From assembly GCF_900198655.1 (NCBI RefSeq), contig NZ_FZPO01000015.1, forward strand, positions 53,388 to 117,387: a DNA stretch of 64,000 bases. The letters are read 5' to 3'. Position 1 is the stretch's first letter; every line of letters starts with the position of its first letter. Below the pieces are notes generated by a model, which did not search any database, was not told the origin of the DNA, and worked only from the letters and a program-made list of their open reading frames with translations. This stretch comes from Helicobacter equorum. Lineage in GTDB: Bacteria; Campylobacterota; Campylobacteria; Campylobacterales; Helicobacteraceae. The translations under genes and the position numbers were made by a program. Of the stretch, positions 9,917 to 19,404 are shown piece after piece.

Positions 9917-12124
9917 ATGAAAATCACATATACACTCACAGATGAATCTCCAGCATTAGCGACATATTCGTTTTTGCCTATTGTTAAGGCATTTTTGAGT
10001 AAGGCAGATATCGATGTAGAGACTTCAGATATTTCTCTCTCTGCACGCGTGCTTGCACAATTTTCAGATCGCCTCAAGCCAGAGCAACGACTCCCAGATG
10101 CGTTGGCATCACTGGGTGAGCTTGTGAATCAAGCAGAGGCAAACTTGATAAAAACTCCAAATATTTCTGCATCAATTCCTCAACTTAAAGCCACGATTAA
10201 AGAGCTTCAAGAAAAGGGCTATAATGTACCAAATTTCCCTGATGAACCAAAGACACAAGAAGAGCAAGATATTAAACAAGCATATCAAAAAGTGTTGGGT
10301 TCAGCAGTGAATCCAGTTTTGCGACAAGGGAATTCTGATAGACGTTGCACAAAAGCCGTCAAAGAATACGCAAAGAAAAATCCTTATAAGGTCGTGCCAT
10401 TTGATAAAAATAGCAAAAGTCGGGTTGCCTATATGGGTGAGGGCGATTTTTTTGCTAATGAACAAGCAGTCCTTATCACAGAGCCTACAAGTGTAAAAAT
10501 TGAATTTATCGATGAAAATGGCAAAATGCAGGTGTTAAAAAGTGCCCTAAAATTGGAACAAAATGAAATTTTAGATGCAACATTTATGGATGTAGAAAAA
10601 CTAGAAGAGTTTTATGAAGAGCAGATACATTATGCTAAAAAAGAGAATATTTTGTTTTCTCTTCACTTAAAAGCTACGATGATGAAGGTAAGCGATCCTG
10701 TGATTTTTGGACATGCATTGCAAGTGTATTTTAAAGATCTCTTTGCGGAGTTTGGCGATGAGTTTCAAAAGCTTGGCGTGAATCCAAATAACGGACTTTC
10801 TGAACTGCTTAGCAAGATAGAATCTTCAAGCAAAAAAGATGCAATTTTGCAAAAATATCGTGAGATTCTAGCTACTAGAGCACCTATTTCCATGGTAGAT
10901 TCACAAAAGGGCATTACAAACCTTCATGTCCCTAGTGATGTGATTGTTGATGCCTCTATGCCAGCAATGCTAAAAAATGGTGCAAGACTTTGGGATAAAG
11001 ATGGCAAAGAATGTGATACAAATGCGTGTATTCCAGACAAGACATATGCGACAATTTATGAAGCAGTGATAGAAGACTTGCGCAAAAATGGCACACTTGA
11101 TCCAAGAGTATTGGGAAGTGTCTCAAATGTGGGTCTTATGGCGAAAAAAGCTCAAGAATATGGCTCACACGATAAGACTTTTATTGCATCAAGCAATGGA
11201 GTATTTAGAATTGTTGATGAACGCACAAATTCTGTGTTGTTGGAGCATAAGGTGCAAGTGGGGGATGTTTATCGTGCCAACCAAGTTAAATACGATGCGG
11301 TGCTAAATTGGATTGATTTAGGAATACAGAGAGCAGACATTACAGGTGCTAAAGCAATCTTTTGGCTTGATGAAAAGCGTCCAAGCAATAAAATTATGAT
11401 AAATCTTGTCAAGGCGCGTTTGCAAGAGTGTGGTAAAGATATAGAAATTTTAGCACCAAAACAAGCATGTCTTAAAAGCCTTGAGCTTATTAGGGCTGGA
11501 AAAGATGCGATTTCTATTACAGGTAATGTATTGCGCGATTACCTTACAGATCTATTCCCAATTTTGGAGCTTGGCACAAGTGCTAAAATGCTTTCAGTAG
11601 TGCCTATGCTCAAAGGTGGTGCGATGTTTGAAACTGGTGCTGGTGGATCTGCACCAAAACAAGTAAGCCAACTTATAGAAGAAAACCATTTGCGTTGGGA
11701 TAGCTTGGGTGAATTTTTGGCATTACAAGCAAGCCTTGAGTTTTTTGCACAAAAAACTGGTAATGCTAAGGCACAGATTCTAGCAGACTGCCTTGATGAA
11801 GCGATTGCAAAATGGCTTGACAATAATAAAGCCCCTTCTCGCAAAGTCAAAGAAGATGATAATCGCACAAGCCATTTTTATCTTGCGTTGTATTTTGCAC
11901 AAGCACTTGGTGCACAAACAAAAGATAGCAATTTAGGTGCATTTTTTACCCCTATCGCACAAGATCTCAACCAAAATGAATCTAAGATTCATCAAGAGTT
12001 TATTGATGCACAGGGAGTTTCTGTAGATTTGGGCGGATATTATAAATTTGATGATGCCAAAGTACAGAGTGTGATGTGTTCTAGCGCTACATTTAATGCG
12101 ATTTTAGCGAAAATACAAGCGTAA
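9917..12124 (+). CDS. icd: Isocitrate dehydrogenase (NADP), monomeric type
   Basis: Oxidatively decarboxylates isocitrate to 2-oxoglutarate in the TCA cycle, making NADPH. The length of 735 residues and the N-terminal sequence (MKITYTLTDESPALATYSFL) are those of the large monomeric IDH family and not of the roughly 420-residue dimeric enzyme. The stretch RQGNSDRR near residue 135 matches the substrate-binding region of this class. Helicobacter pylori has the dimeric enzyme, whereas Campylobacter jejuni has a monomeric one, so this is a lineage-informative gene. GAAAGGAAGG precedes the ATG. Confidence 0.95.
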   Translation: MKITYTLTDESPALATYSFLPIVKAFLSKADIDVETSDISLSARVLAQFSDRLKPEQRLPDALASLGELVNQAEANLIKTPNISASIPQLKATIKELQEKGYNVPNFPDEPKTQEEQDIKQAYQKVLGSAVNPVLRQGNSDRRCTKAVKEYAKKNPYKVVPFDKNSKSRVAYMGEGDFFANEQAVLITEPTSVKIEFIDENGKMQVLKSALKLEQNEILDATFMDVEKLEEFYEEQIHYAKKENILFSLHLKATMMKVSDPVIFGHALQVYFKDLFAEFGDEFQKLGVNPNNGLSELLSKIESSSKKDAILQKYREILATRAPISMVDSQKGITNLHVPSDVIVDASMPAMLKNGARLWDKDGKECDTNACIPDKTYATIYEAVIEDLRKNGTLDPRVLGSVSNVGLMAKKAQEYGSHDKTFIASSNGVFRIVDERTNSVLLEHKVQVGDVYRANQVKYDAVLNWIDLGIQRADITGAKAIFWLDEKRPSNKIMINLVKARLQECGKDIEILAPKQACLKSLELIRAGKDAISITGNVLRDYLTDLFPILELGTSAKMLSVVPMLKGGAMFETGAGGSAPKQVSQLIEENHLRWDSLGEFLALQASLEFFAQKTGNAKAQILADCLDEAIAKWLDNNKAPSRKVKEDDNRTSHFYLALYFAQALGAQTKDSNLGAFFTPIAQDLNQNESKIHQEFIDAQGVSVDLGGYYKFDDAKVQSVMCSSATFNAILAKIQA

Positions 12125-12151
12125 TGCAGAGAGGGTTTGGTAGAAGTTCTC

Positions 12152-12880
12152 ATGCAAAAGGCTTATAAACTTCTGGCTACCCAAAAAAATCTTTCTCATA
12201 ATCAAGCTAAAGCCCTGATTGATAAGGGGCTTGTGCTTGTCAATGGCAAGAAGCTTGCTCTTGCACGCACTGAGTTACCTCAAAATACGCACTTTAGTAT
12301 TATGGAGATTCCAAAGCCACAAGTGCTTTTTATGAATAATGAGCTTTTGGCTATTGATAAGCCTGCATTTATAGAATCTTATGACCTACAAGCATATTAT
12401 AAGGATGATGGGTGGGTGTTGCTTCATAGACTTGATAAAGAGACAAGCGGTGTTATTTTGCTTACCAAAGACGGAAATGTATTTAGTAAAAAAGCCAAGG
12501 AAGCTTTTAAACGGCGCGAGGTGTATAAAGAATATCGATCCGTGGTGAGTGGGATTATCCCAGAACCTCTTAGTATTAATAAACCCATAACCACGATAAA
12601 AAAAGGATTTGCGCGATCTCGCGTTGATAAACATGGTTTAGAAGCACTTACGCACATTAAGCCCTTAGGCGTGGTTGGTAAAAAGACATTGCTTGAAGTT
12701 GTGATTGCTACTGGTAGAACACATCAGATTCGCGTGCATTTAAGCTCCATAGATCATCCGATTGTGGGCGATAGTGTGTATGGTGGCATATCGGCTCGGC
12801 GATTACTTTTACACGCGCATAAAATACGCTTATTGCAGTATGAGATCATATCGCCATTGCCAAAAGAATTTATCCTATAA
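12152..12880 (+). CDS. RluA-family 23S rRNA/tRNA pseudouridine synthase
   Basis: Isomerises uridine to pseudouridine in structured RNA. The N-terminal part has an S4-like RNA-binding segment (about residues 1-45, ending LVNGKKL). The catalytic motif HRLDKETSG has Asp95 as the nucleophile, and RTHQIRVHL lies near residue 190. The ATG at 12152 starts directly at the S4 domain; an in-frame TTG at 12137 would add five residues and cannot be excluded. Which uridine is modified (RluC/RluD-like or other) is not decided by sequence alone. Confidence 0.88.
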   Translation: MQKAYKLLATQKNLSHNQAKALIDKGLVLVNGKKLALARTELPQNTHFSIMEIPKPQVLFMNNELLAIDKPAFIESYDLQAYYKDDGWVLLHRLDKETSGVILLTKDGNVFSKKAKEAFKRREVYKEYRSVVSGIIPEPLSINKPITTIKKGFARSRVDKHGLEALTHIKPLGVVGKKTLLEVVIATGRTHQIRVHLSSIDHPIVGDSVYGGISARRLLLHAHKIRLLQYEIISPLPKEFIL

Positions 12881-12891
12881 GATTTTACTCT

Positions 12892-13690
12892 TTGTGTTAT
12901 TACCTTGTCTTTAAACCTAGTTTTACAGGTGTCGATCGTGTGCAAGATAGACTAGAGCGTTTATGGCGTATAGATTCTCACAACACAAGAAATGATACAA
13001 AACACATTCTTACGCCTACGCAACAAGAAGAGTTTTTGCTCGCTATTTTTGAGTTGGGAAGTAATATTTTAGAGCATAATTTTTATCATTATAAATTGAG
13101 TGAATCTACCAAATATCGCTATTTGCACAATGTAAAATTTTTGGCTAGACGCAAAATTGTGTGTAAGATTATGCCGACAAAAGTGGATTTTTTGTTCAGC
13201 CCAAAATATCTATGCAGTTTTGATAAATCCTCAAAGTATGCAAATGGCAGGGGAATGCGTCTTATTTTTAGATTTTCTAAAGTATCTCTTGCTAGAATCT
13301 CGCGCAAAGTTTGTCTTAGAATATCATATGGAGCAGATGGTGGAGATTTTAAAGATAGCCTTACAAGATGGCATACAAGCGTTAAAAGTCGTAGGCAAAA
13401 TCAAGACATATACCACCTTTTTAGATTTCAAGCAAGAGCTAGAATACTATATCCAAGCTTTTCACAATAATGACAAAGAGGGTAAATATGCCTTGCAGGG
13501 CGATGTATTTAGAATCTATTTTGTGCGAGCCCATCCACTTAATTCTTATGTATTAGGCTATTTATGCAAGTTGCATATTTATGATAAATTTCCTATTGAA
13601 GTGATTGTTGATACATTTCGTATGTTTGCATTTTTTGAGGATTTGGACTTAGTTGATGTATTTAGCATCAAGATAAAAGAGGAGGAGTGA
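12892..13690 (+). pseudogene. Unknown gene interrupted by a frameshift at a T6 run
   Basis: I do not recognise this gene. One frame (from TTG 12892 or GTG 12940) looks coding up to about 13190. A second frame, one base over, looks coding from there to TGA 13688-13690. Around 13200-13320 the second frame has the expected codon pattern (GC highest at position 1), while the first becomes Ser/Arg/Cys-rich. Removing one T from the T6 at 13188-13193 joins them into about 249-265 residues. The cause could be a real mutation, a slippery-site switch or a sequencing error. The N-terminal half contains ELGSNILEH, loosely like the N-box of anti-sigma-type ATPases, but I do not assign a function. The stop is one base before the lgt start. 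Confidence 0.6.
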
Positions 13691-13691
13691 G

Positions 13692-14564
13692 TTGGAAGAG
13701 TGGAGTGCGTGGAATCTATTCTACACATACTTTGATCCTATCGCATTTGAGATTTTTGGATTTAAGGTGCATTGGTATGGATTATGCTATGTTGTGGCAT
13801 TACTTCTTGCGCTGTTTATTGCTTCATTTTTACTCAAACGTTTTAAGAAACGATTTGATATAGAATCTAAATATTTAGAGAGTTATTTTTTGTGGGCAGA
13901 GCTTGGTGTGATTGTGGGTGCTAGGATTGGGTATTTGTTTATTTATGGTGATAGTGTGTATTATCTTATGCACCCTTGGCAGATTTTTAATCCTTTTAAT
14001 GCACAAGGCGAATTTGTAGGGATTGCAGGATTTAGCTATCATGGCGGTGTCATTGGATTTTTGCTTGTCACGATACTTTTTTGTGTGATTAAACAACAAC
14101 CTATTTTGCGTTATCTTGATCTTGCGACATTTTCAATACCTCTAGCCTATGTGCTTGGAAGAATTGGGAATTTTTTAAATCACGAGCTTTTTGGGCGTGT
14201 GATAGATTCAGATTCGGCATTCGCATTTTTGGGTGTTTTAGTCGATGGGGAATTACGCTACCCTAGTCAGCTTTTTGAGGCATTTTTGGAAGGCATTGTG
14301 GTATTTGTGTTAATGGCTGTTGCCTTTAGATTCTGTAAAAAAGATGGGTATTTGAGTGTGGTGTATGGATTGGGGTATGCATTGGCACGTTTTGTGTGTG
14401 AGTTTTTTAGGGAAGCAGATTCACAAATGGGCTATTATGGATCTTTGGGGCTTTCTATGGGACAGATTCTTAGTATTATAATGTTTATAGGTACAGGAGT
14501 ATTGTTTTTTGTTATATATACTCAAACAAGCTCGAATCCAAGGAGGAAACAATGCAAAAAATAA
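13692..14564 (+). CDS. lgt: Prolipoprotein diacylglyceryl transferase
   Basis: Inner-membrane enzyme that transfers diacylglyceryl from phosphatidylglycerol to the lipobox Cys of prolipoproteins. It has about seven membrane helices, the SYHGGVIGF segment near residue 115 and the family signature GRIGNFLNHELFGR near residue 155. The start is a TTG at 13692 placed directly after GGAGGAG and the upstream TGA; no ATG fits the N-terminus. Length is 290 residues. It overlaps panB by 13 bases. lspA, the next enzyme of the pathway, is at 42940. Confidence 0.94.
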   Translation: MEEWSAWNLFYTYFDPIAFEIFGFKVHWYGLCYVVALLLALFIASFLLKRFKKRFDIESKYLESYFLWAELGVIVGARIGYLFIYGDSVYYLMHPWQIFNPFNAQGEFVGIAGFSYHGGVIGFLLVTILFCVIKQQPILRYLDLATFSIPLAYVLGRIGNFLNHELFGRVIDSDSAFAFLGVLVDGELRYPSQLFEAFLEGIVVFVLMAVAFRFCKKDGYLSVVYGLGYALARFVCEFFREADSQMGYYGSLGLSMGQILSIIMFIGTGVLFFVIYTQTSSNPRRKQCKK

Positions 14565-15343
14565 CACTCCCAACATTTAAAAACTACAAGAAAAATGCTC
14601 AAAAAATTGTCGCTATTACCGCTTATGATGCCTTAATGGCAGGGATTTTTGATGAATATGCGGATATGATTTTAGTAGGGGATAGTTTGCATATGAGTTT
14701 TAATGCCAGTAGTGATACACTTGGCATTAGTGTAGATTCTATGATTTATCACACACAAGCAGTGTGTGCTGGAGCTAAGCGAGCGCTTATTGTGGCAGAT
14801 ATGCCTTTTGGGAGTTATTATAACACCGATGAGGCACTAAAAAATGCCTTGAAATTTTACACACAAACGCGTTGTGATGCACTAAAACTTGAAGTGAATG
14901 CGGATAAATTAGGTATGATAGAATCTCTCATTAAAGAGGGCTTTGCGATTATGCCTCATATTGGATTAAAACCACAATCAGTGCGTGGTGAGGGTGGATA
15001 CAAGATAAAGGGCAAAGATGCAAAAGAAGCAAGAGAGCTTATTGATCTTGCAAAAGAATTGGAGCGTGTAGGAGCGTTTGGGATTTTGCTAGAGGGCATA
15101 AAAAGTGAAGTCGCAACTACTATTGCGCAACAAGTCAGTGTGCCAGTGATTGGGATAGGATCTGGTGTAGAGTGTGATGGACAGATTCTCGTGTGGAGTG
15201 ATGTTTTTGGATTTTTTAATGAATTTAAACCCAAATTTGTGCGTTATTATGCAAATGGCAGAGAATTTTTAAGCCAAGCTATGAAGCACTATGCCGATGA
15301 TGTGCGCTCAAAGGCATTTCCAAATGATGAGGAAAGTTATTAA
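14552..15343 (+). CDS. panB: 3-methyl-2-oxobutanoate hydroxymethyltransferase
   Basis: Makes ketopantoate from 2-oxoisovalerate and methylene-tetrahydrofolate, the first committed step of pantothenate synthesis. It is a TIM-barrel protein of 263 residues with ITAYDALMA, the metal-binding VGDSL near residue 43 and PVIGIGSG near residue 205. The ATG lies inside the end of lgt with AAGGAGG 6 bases ahead, so the two genes are coupled. panC lies 38 kb away at 53213; panD is not in the window. Confidence 0.95.
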   Translation: MQKITLPTFKNYKKNAQKIVAITAYDALMAGIFDEYADMILVGDSLHMSFNASSDTLGISVDSMIYHTQAVCAGAKRALIVADMPFGSYYNTDEALKNALKFYTQTRCDALKLEVNADKLGMIESLIKEGFAIMPHIGLKPQSVRGEGGYKIKGKDAKEARELIDLAKELERVGAFGILLEGIKSEVATTIAQQVSVPVIGIGSGVECDGQILVWSDVFGFFNEFKPKFVRYYANGREFLSQAMKHYADDVRSKAFPNDEESY

Positions 15344-15346
15344 GGT

Positions 15347-16360
15347 ATGGAAAAATTACATATTGATCGCATTGTGGAAGTTCAAAGTATAGATTTTGAA
15401 GATAACGAAACAAGTTTGCGTCCTAGTGCGTGGGAAGAATACATCGGACAAGAAAATATCAAGAAAAACTTGCAAGTATTTATCCAAGCAGCAAAATTGC
15501 GTAATGATTGTTTAGATCATATTTTGTTTTTTGGACCTCCAGGATTGGGAAAAACTACTCTAAGCCATATCATTGCCCAACAAATGGGTGCTAATATCAA
15601 AGTCTCTGCTGCGCCCATGATAGAAAAAACCGGCGATTTGGCGGCGATTTTGACAAATCTAAGCGATGGGGATATTTTGTTTATCGATGAAATTCATCGC
15701 TTAAGCCCTGCGATAGAAGAGATTCTCTATCCAGCTATGGAGGATTTTAGGCTTGATATCATCATCGGTTCAGGACCTGCTGCTCAAACGCTTAAGATCG
15801 ATTTACCCAAATTCACGCTTATTGGCGCTACTACTCGTGCAGGTATGCTTTCAAACCCTTTGCGTGATAGGTTTGGTATGAATTTTAGAATGGAGTTTTA
15901 TTCCACACAAGAGCTTGATAATATCGTGCAAATAGCAAGTAATAAGTTGAATGCACGCATAGATTCTGCAGCAAGCAAAGAGATTGCCAAGCGCTCTCGT
16001 GGCACGCCAAGGATTGCACTACGATTATTGCGACGCGTGCGAGATTATGCGCAAGTGGCACAAGAAGCAAGTATTAGCGCCACATGCACGCATTATGCAC
16101 TAGAACAATTAGGTGTGAATGAATTGGGGTTTGATAGTTTGGATTTGCGCTATCTAGGACTTTTGGCTGAAAATCGAGGAAAGCCAATGGGTCTTAGTGC
16201 ACTTTCTGCGGCACTTAGCGAAGATCAGGGGACAATTGAAGATGTTATTGAGCCCTATTTATTGGCAAATGGCTATCTTGAGCGCACAGCCCGAGGTAGG
16301 ATTGCTACACATAAGACATATGAACTCTTGAAATTCCCTCAACCAAATATGCTTTTTTAA
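15347..16360 (+). CDS. ruvB: Holliday junction branch-migration helicase RuvB
   Basis: AAA+ motor that drives Holliday junction migration with RuvA during recombinational repair. Walker [10 protein letters not shown] is near residue 63, Walker [10 protein letters not shown] near residue 110 and sensor-1 GATTRAG near residue 163; the C-terminal winged-helix domain that binds DNA follows. Length is 337 residues. It starts 3 bases after the panB stop, so it is the last gene of lgt-panB-ruvB. Confidence 0.97.
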   Translation: MEKLHIDRIVEVQSIDFEDNETSLRPSAWEEYIGQENIKKNLQVFIQAAKLRNDCLDHILFFGPPGLGKTTLSHIIAQQMGANIKVSAAPMIEKTGDLAAILTNLSDGDILFIDEIHRLSPAIEEILYPAMEDFRLDIIIGSGPAAQTLKIDLPKFTLIGATTRAGMLSNPLRDRFGMNFRMEFYSTQELDNIVQIASNKLNARIDSAASKEIAKRSRGTPRIALRLLRRVRDYAQVAQEASISATCTHYALEQLGVNELGFDSLDLRYLGLLAENRGKPMGLSALSAALSEDQGTIEDVIEPYLLANGYLERTARGRIATHKTYELLKFPQPNMLF

Positions 16361-16385
16361 TATTTCTTGCTAAGAAAATGTGTCA

Positions 16386-16391
16386 TATAAT
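16386..16391 (+). promoter_or_regulatory. -10 box for the ppiD-like-ftsA-ftsZ operon
   Basis: TATAAT at 16386-16391 within TGTCATATAATCG lies about 75 bases before the ATG at 16468 in an AT-rich 107-base gap after ruvB. No convincing -35 is visible. Confidence 0.45.
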
Positions 16392-16467
16392 CGAATTTAA
16401 AGTGTCTTTAGGTTAGAATTAGCCTCTTTAAACTTTTTGATATTTTTAATTTCTAAGGTTTTGTGTA

Positions 16468-17964
16468 ATGATAACATGGATGCAAAGACATAAAAAATGG
16501 CTTGTGATTACAATTTGGATTAGTGCAATTGCTTTCATTGGTGCTGGTGCGATCTCGTGGGGAGGTGGCGGATTTAGCTTTAATGCTGATAGAGCTGCTA
16601 AGGTTGGAGATATAAAGATTAGTATGAATGAGTATTACACACAATACCAAGCACTCTATAATGAGCAGATGCAACGATCTCAAGGTGATTTTGATGAGGC
16701 GCGTGCAAAGGCTATGGGATTGCCTATACAGGCATTGCAAAAACTTGTCGCTCAAGCTCAATTACGAGCTTTTGGTGAGGATTTGGGTTTGCAGGTGAGC
16801 GATGAAGAAGTATTTGAACTTTTGCGTCATACAGAGGCTTTTATGGTAGATGGTGTATTTAATGATGAGGTATATAAAAATGCCGTGCGTTCAATGGGGT
16901 TGCGTACAGATAATTACGAAGAACAACTCAAAAATGATATATTAGCCCAAAAGGTATTTTATGGGTTTTTGTCTATGGTAGATCCGACATCCAAGACAGA
17001 AGAGTTAAGTTTGGCGCTTCCTATGGGAATACAAGATAGACTTGCAATACAAATCCTTGAAGCTCCAAAACTCACTATTAGTGATGCTGATATTAAAGCA
17101 TATTGGGAAGAACACAGCACACAATGGCGTAGTCCAGAAAAAATTCAGCTTGAATATATTAAGGTATTAGCCAAAAATCAGTCTGTAAGTGATGAAGAGA
17201 TACAAAAGCGTTATGAGACTAGTAAGGGAATGTTTGCAGATGAAAATGGCAATATACCACCTTTTGAATCTATTCAAGAAGAAATCGTGGATTTAGAGCG
17301 CAAAGATCAGGCTTGGAAAGGCGCAAGTAGAAGCTATGCACTCTTTAAAGATGGAGAGCTAAAAGGAGAGGTCGTAGAGATCGCGCTTATTAATGAGGAT
17401 TTTATACAAGCACAAGGTGTCATCTTAAATACTCAGGCTATAAAGACACTTAAAGATTCTCCGCAGGGACAAACTCTAAAGCCTATTGAGCAAGATGATG
17501 GCTATGTGATCATAAAGATTCTTAGCAAAACTCCAGCGCAACCAAAGGCATATGAAGAAGCAAGAGATGAAGCCAAAGCCCAACTTCTAGTTCATAAACA
17601 AGCAGAGCTTTTACAAGAGAGTGCGAAAAAGCAGCTTGAAACCTTTAAGGGTGTGGATATAGGGTTTTGGTCTTTAGATTCTCTTTCCCAAGATAAAATT
17701 GAGCGCATCTCTAAGCTTGGACTTAACGCAATGGAATTTATGGAAGTGTTAGGGCAGATTTTTCACTCAGAATCTAAGAGTGGATTTATTCCATTAGGAC
17801 AAAAAATGCTTTTATATAAGATCACTGATCAAAAACTTGAAAAACCAAATGCCACAGAATTACATTCAATGAGTGCATACTTTAAGCAGCAAGTATATAT
17901 GATACTTTTTGGTGAGTATCTCAACAGGCATTATCCACCAAAAATTTTTATGGATCTTGATTAA
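16468..17964 (+). CDS. SurA/PpiD-like membrane-anchored peptidyl-prolyl isomerase
   Basis: Likely periplasmic folding factor. A single N-terminal membrane helix (about residues 12-32, ending in a Gly/Trp stretch) is followed by a SurA_N/PpiD-type helical domain (residues 40-190) and a parvulin-like C-terminal part containing EDDGYVIIKIL-type strands near residue 345. At 498 residues it matches the size of the H. pylori protein encoded just before ftsA. It is 12 bases upstream of ftsA and presumably co-transcribed. Isomerase activity is inferred; many members act mainly as chaperones. Confidence 0.82.
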   Translation: MITWMQRHKKWLVITIWISAIAFIGAGAISWGGGGFSFNADRAAKVGDIKISMNEYYTQYQALYNEQMQRSQGDFDEARAKAMGLPIQALQKLVAQAQLRAFGEDLGLQVSDEEVFELLRHTEAFMVDGVFNDEVYKNAVRSMGLRTDNYEEQLKNDILAQKVFYGFLSMVDPTSKTEELSLALPMGIQDRLAIQILEAPKLTISDADIKAYWEEHSTQWRSPEKIQLEYIKVLAKNQSVSDEEIQKRYETSKGMFADENGNIPPFESIQEEIVDLERKDQAWKGASRSYALFKDGELKGEVVEIALINEDFIQAQGVILNTQAIKTLKDSPQGQTLKPIEQDDGYVIIKILSKTPAQPKAYEEARDEAKAQLLVHKQAELLQESAKKQLETFKGVDIGFWSLDSLSQDKIERISKLGLNAMEFMEVLGQIFHSESKSGFIPLGQKMLLYKITDQKLEKPNATELHSMSAYFKQQVYMILFGEYLNRHYPPKIFMDLD

Positions 17965-17976
17965 TGAGGAGCATAT

Positions 17977-19389
17977 ATGCAAGAAGATCTTAATCCTAAT
18001 AACACTACTTTAGCCATCGACATTGGCTCAAGCAAGATTCATGTGCTTATCGCAGAAACTATCGGTGATGCTCCTCGTGTGATAGGTTGGAGCACGTGTG
18101 AATCCCAGGGAGTGCAAAAAGGCATTGTTACAAATATTGAGCAAGTGAGCGTAAACTTACGACAAGCCATAAGAGATGCGACAAATATGGCAGGCATCAA
18201 AGCCAAAAAAGCGATTGTATCTATTTCTGGAGCCCATGTAGAATATACTTCCTCAAGTGCTGTGGCTAATATTCCAGAACGCGCTGAGATTCAGATTCGT
18301 GATATTGAACGCCTTATGCAAGCTTGTGTATATAATGCATCCTTAAAAAAGGAATATGTGCCCATCCATGTGTTACCTTATAAGTTTTCAGTTAGGGATT
18401 ATAAAGTTCCTATTGAAGACCCACTTTTTATGAATGCCGATAACCTTGAATGTCATGCATATATTGTGATGGCAAAAAAATCTATTGTAGAAAATCTCAA
18501 AAAGATTCTCACAAAGTGCGAAGTTGAAGTAGAAGATATTGTGCTTAGTTCTTATGCATCTTCTATAGCTGTGCTTACACCAGAGGAACGCAGACAAGGT
18601 ACGGTATGTATTGATATTGGAGCACAAACTTGTGATCTGATGATTTATAGTGGTGCGTCAATGTGTTATGGGAGTTATTTCCCTGTAGGTTCTGCACATA
18701 TTACTTCAGATATTGCTAGAGTGCTTGGTATTTCGCGTGATGTGGCAGAAAAGCTCAAGGTTGAATATGTTGATATGATTGTGCAAGAGGGCGATGCACA
18801 AAGAGGACTTAATATTTCTTCTAAAGATGCCGAGAACAAAACTATTCCTGTTACGACATTACACAAGATTACAGAAGCTAGGGTGCGTGAAACACTTGAT
18901 GTATTGGCAGGTATTATTGAAAATAGTGGCATGCGAGATCAGATTGGTGGGGGTGTGGTGCTTACTGGTGGTATGACAAAACTCAAAAATCTTGAGCAAT
19001 ATTTACACCAAGCATGTGTTATGCATCCATTGCCAGTAAGGATAGCTATTCCAACTGGAGTAAATGGGGGATTTGAGATCCTAAAAGATCCTGAAATGGC
19101 GACAGCAGTTGGACTTGTATTGTATGCGTCAGGGTATTTTACAAATTACGAATTGACAATGCAAAATACGATAAAAATGCGCAAAAGTCATGGTATGCAA
19201 CCTACTATACAAAGCTTGTCAAGTGGATTTCAAGAGGGGAATGTGCAAGACTTGCAGATAAAAAAACAAGTTTTACCTATGCAACCTAAACAAAAAACAC
19301 AAAATACCGATGTAGAGGGAAGTGGTGTCAAAGTTGGGGGTGATAATCTCTTGCAACGTGCTTGGAGATGGTTAAGCCAATTATTTTAA
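17977..19389 (+). CDS. ftsA: Cell division protein FtsA
   Basis: Actin-like ATPase that tethers FtsZ to the inner membrane. The phosphate-1 motif LAIDIGSSKIHVLIAE is at residues 9-24, phosphate-2 VCIDIGAQTCDL near residue 210 and the adenosine motif VVLTGGMTKL near residue 328. The extreme C-terminus ends in an amphipathic helix (LLQRAWRWLSQLF) that serves as the membrane anchor. The 470 residues include a low-complexity Gln/Lys linker before the anchor. It is separated from ftsZ by 15 bases. Confidence 0.97.
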   Translation: MQEDLNPNNTTLAIDIGSSKIHVLIAETIGDAPRVIGWSTCESQGVQKGIVTNIEQVSVNLRQAIRDATNMAGIKAKKAIVSISGAHVEYTSSSAVANIPERAEIQIRDIERLMQACVYNASLKKEYVPIHVLPYKFSVRDYKVPIEDPLFMNADNLECHAYIVMAKKSIVENLKKILTKCEVEVEDIVLSSYASSIAVLTPEERRQGTVCIDIGAQTCDLMIYSGASMCYGSYFPVGSAHITSDIARVLGISRDVAEKLKVEYVDMIVQEGDAQRGLNISSKDAENKTIPVTTLHKITEARVRETLDVLAGIIENSGMRDQIGGGVVLTGGMTKLKNLEQYLHQACVMHPLPVRIAIPTGVNGGFEILKDPEMATAVGLVLYASGYFTNYELTMQNTIKMRKSHGMQPTIQSLSSGFQEGNVQDLQIKKQVLPMQPKQKTQNTDVEGSGVKVGGDNLLQRAWRWLSQLF

Positions 19390-19404
19390 TATGAGGATAT
19401 GGTG

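Noticed and set aside
12892..13470. The first frame of the broken gene contains NGRGM and, with ELGSNILEH upstream, looks like an anti-sigma-type ATPase with N- and G-boxes.
   Set aside because: In the GRGM region this frame has GC higher at codon position 2 than position 1 and is Ser/Arg/Cys-rich, whereas the overlapping frame has normal codon structure. The resemblance is probably chance.
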